64,000 nt of DNA from Pseudomonas solani (GTDB taxonomy: Bacteria; Pseudomonadota; Gammaproteobacteria; Pseudomonadales; Pseudomonadaceae). The notes beneath the pieces were generated by a model, which saw only the letters and a list, made by a program, of their open reading frames with translations, made no database searches and was not told the origin of the DNA. The position numbers were made by a program, and so were the translations under genes. Location of the stretch: positions 4,894,501-4,958,500 of the forward strand of contig NZ_AP023081.1 of assembly GCF_026072635.1 (NCBI RefSeq), given 5' to 3'. How positions within the stretch are numbered: position 1 is the stretch's first letter; every line of letters begins with the position of its first letter. Shown piece by piece: positions 63,112-64,000 of the stretch.

Positions 63112-63546
63112 ATGAACAACCGCATCGAATGGGCCAAGGCCTCCCCCGACGCCTACAAGGCGATGGTCGCCCTGGAGCAGGCCATGGCCAGCACGGGTCT
63201 GGAAGACTCGCTGTTGGAACTGGTGCGCCTGCGCGCCTCGCAACTCAACGGCTGCGCCTACTGTGTGAACAAGCATGCCAACGACGCGCGCAAGGCCGGC
63301 GAAACCGAAGCCCGCCTGCAGACCCTCAGCGTGTGGGAGGAAACCCGCTTCTTCACCGAACGCGAACGCGCCGCCATGGCCTGGACGGAAAGCCTCACCC
63401 AGCTCTCCATCCACCACGCTCCGCAACACCAGTACGAAGCCCTGCGCGAGCACTTCAGCGACGCCGAGGTCGCCAACCTGACCCTGGCCATCGCCACCAT
63501 CAATGCCTGGAACCGATTCGGCGTCGGCTTCGCGATGATCCCCTGA
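63112..63546 (+). CDS. Carboxymuconolactone decarboxylase / AhpD-like protein
   Basis: A 144-residue protein with the AhpD-type active site CAYCVNKHANDARKAG (Cys-x-x-Cys and His) in a helical fold, and a second half AMAWTESLTQLS. Such proteins act as alkylhydroperoxidase-type disulfide reductases. TGGAGATCGAC is before ATG 63112. No peroxiredoxin partner is near. Confidence 0.85.
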   Translation: MNNRIEWAKASPDAYKAMVALEQAMASTGLEDSLLELVRLRASQLNGCAYCVNKHANDARKAGETEARLQTLSVWEETRFFTERERAAMAWTESLTQLSIHHAPQHQYEALREHFSDAEVANLTLAIATINAWNRFGVGFAMIP

Positions 63547-63609
63547 AAAAACTGCCTGCCTCGGCGACGTTTTGGGGGTTTCTGCACACGGGCTCTATCG
63601 CCAGTTTTC

Positions 63610-63725
63610 GATGTCGCGGAGCTGCGGGCATTCCCTGTGGGAGCGGCTTCAGCCGCGAAAGGCTCACCGCCGCCACCGGGCTGCGGGGTGTCGGATGCGC
63701 CATCGCGAATGAATTTGCTCCTACC
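63610..63725. repeat. REP/BIME-type repeat, copy 1
   Basis: A 116-base unit beginning GATGTCGC. It contains GTGGGAGCGGCTTCAGCCGC and, at its end, GCGAATGAATTTGCTCCTAC, the two palindrome-like cores in opposite orientation. It is repeated almost exactly 248 bases further on. No gene in 63547-64000. Confidence 0.75.
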
Positions 63726-63857
63726 GATACCAGCGAGAGCTTCGCGAGCAGAGCTCGCTCCTACGGGGGCGTGCCCCGGTGCCCGTAGGTTGGCGCCGAG
63801 CGCAGCGAGGCCCAACACAGCGATGCCTCAGGACTCGCCGGAAGCACAGCGCTCGTT

Positions 63858-63973
63858 GATGTCGCAGAGCTGCAGGCATTCCCTGTGGGAGCGGCTTCAG
63901 CCGCGAAAGACTCACCGCCGGCACCGGGCTGCGGGGTGTCGGATGCTCCATCGCGAATGAATTCGCTCCTACC
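63858..63973. repeat. REP/BIME-type repeat, copy 2
   Basis: Second copy of the 116-base unit at 63610-63725, with only a few substitutions (for example GCGAATGAATTCGCTCCTAC at the end). Between the copies there is a shorter related piece (GAGCAGAGCTCGCTCCTACG) and GC-rich sequence. Confidence 0.75.
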
Positions 63974-64000
63974 TGCGACTTATCGCGTGGCGACGAAGAA

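Overview
The window is high-GC bacterial chromosome and looks like a Pseudomonas or close relative. The evidence is the quinohemoprotein amine dehydrogenase (QHNDH, qhp) genes with a sigma-54 regulator, a DUF3509 protein, REP-like repeats of the type built on GCGAATTCATTCGCG, and general codon use. No rRNA, tRNA or CRISPR array was seen.

Region 1 (1-13.4 kb, + and -): the 3' end of a sigma-54 activator, then qhpF-qhpE-qhpG (maturation genes for QHNDH; qhpG carries a frameshift). A run of ordinary accessory genes follows: a PP2C phosphatase, AraC and Rrf2 regulators, a thioredoxin-reductase-like flavoprotein, a methyltransferase, a frameshifted GrpB-like gene and several hypotheticals. Region 2 (13.5-42.3 kb) is a low- and mixed-GC accessory island lying between an orphan Rhs tip (14.2-14.8 kb) and a full Rhs locus (37.5-42.3 kb), both on the minus strand. 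From left to right it holds an MqsR/MqsA toxin-antitoxin pair, and a four-gene IS21-like element (istA, istB, a degenerate Toprim protein and a tyrosine recombinase). Next come an orphan VbhA-type antitoxin and unknown genes. Then there is a complete type III CBASS (cdnC, HORMA, TRIP13-like ATPase, nucC) with its divergent capH-capP control pair, followed by a Wadjet system (jetA-jetB-jetC-jetD, jetD frameshifted) with a divergent WYL regulator. The Rhs locus is unusual because it is split into two ORFs, each with its own signal peptide.

Region 3 (43-64 kb): hypotheticals, a TrmH/SpoU RNA methyltransferase, a COG2509-like flavoprotein and an RlmE-like methyltransferase. Then an aldehyde dehydrogenase gene with a near-perfect sigma-54 promoter, divergent from qhpA-qhpD-qhpC-qhpB. 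After that come an acyl-CoA ligase, two small inverted-repeat elements (one carrying a nested IS481-type insertion sequence), a DUF695 protein, a DUF1615 lipoprotein, a ferritin-like protein, a VOC/LysR divergent pair, a DUF3509 protein, an AhpD-like protein and a pair of 116-bp repeats.

How the parts work together: QHNDH oxidises primary amines in the periplasm. QhpA and QhpB are exported subunits. QhpC is cross-linked by the radical SAM enzyme QhpD, modified by QhpG, cut by QhpE and exported by QhpF. The aldehyde dehydrogenase then oxidises the aldehyde product. The structural and maturation genes sit about 43 kb apart here and are probably tied together by the sigma-54 activator. The island combines abortive infection by nucleotide signalling (CBASS), plasmid cleavage (Wadjet), toxin-antitoxin genes and contact toxins (Rhs). 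Three genes (qhpG, the GrpB-like gene, jetD) each lack a single base in or beside a G/C run, so sequencing error must be excluded before they are called pseudogenes.
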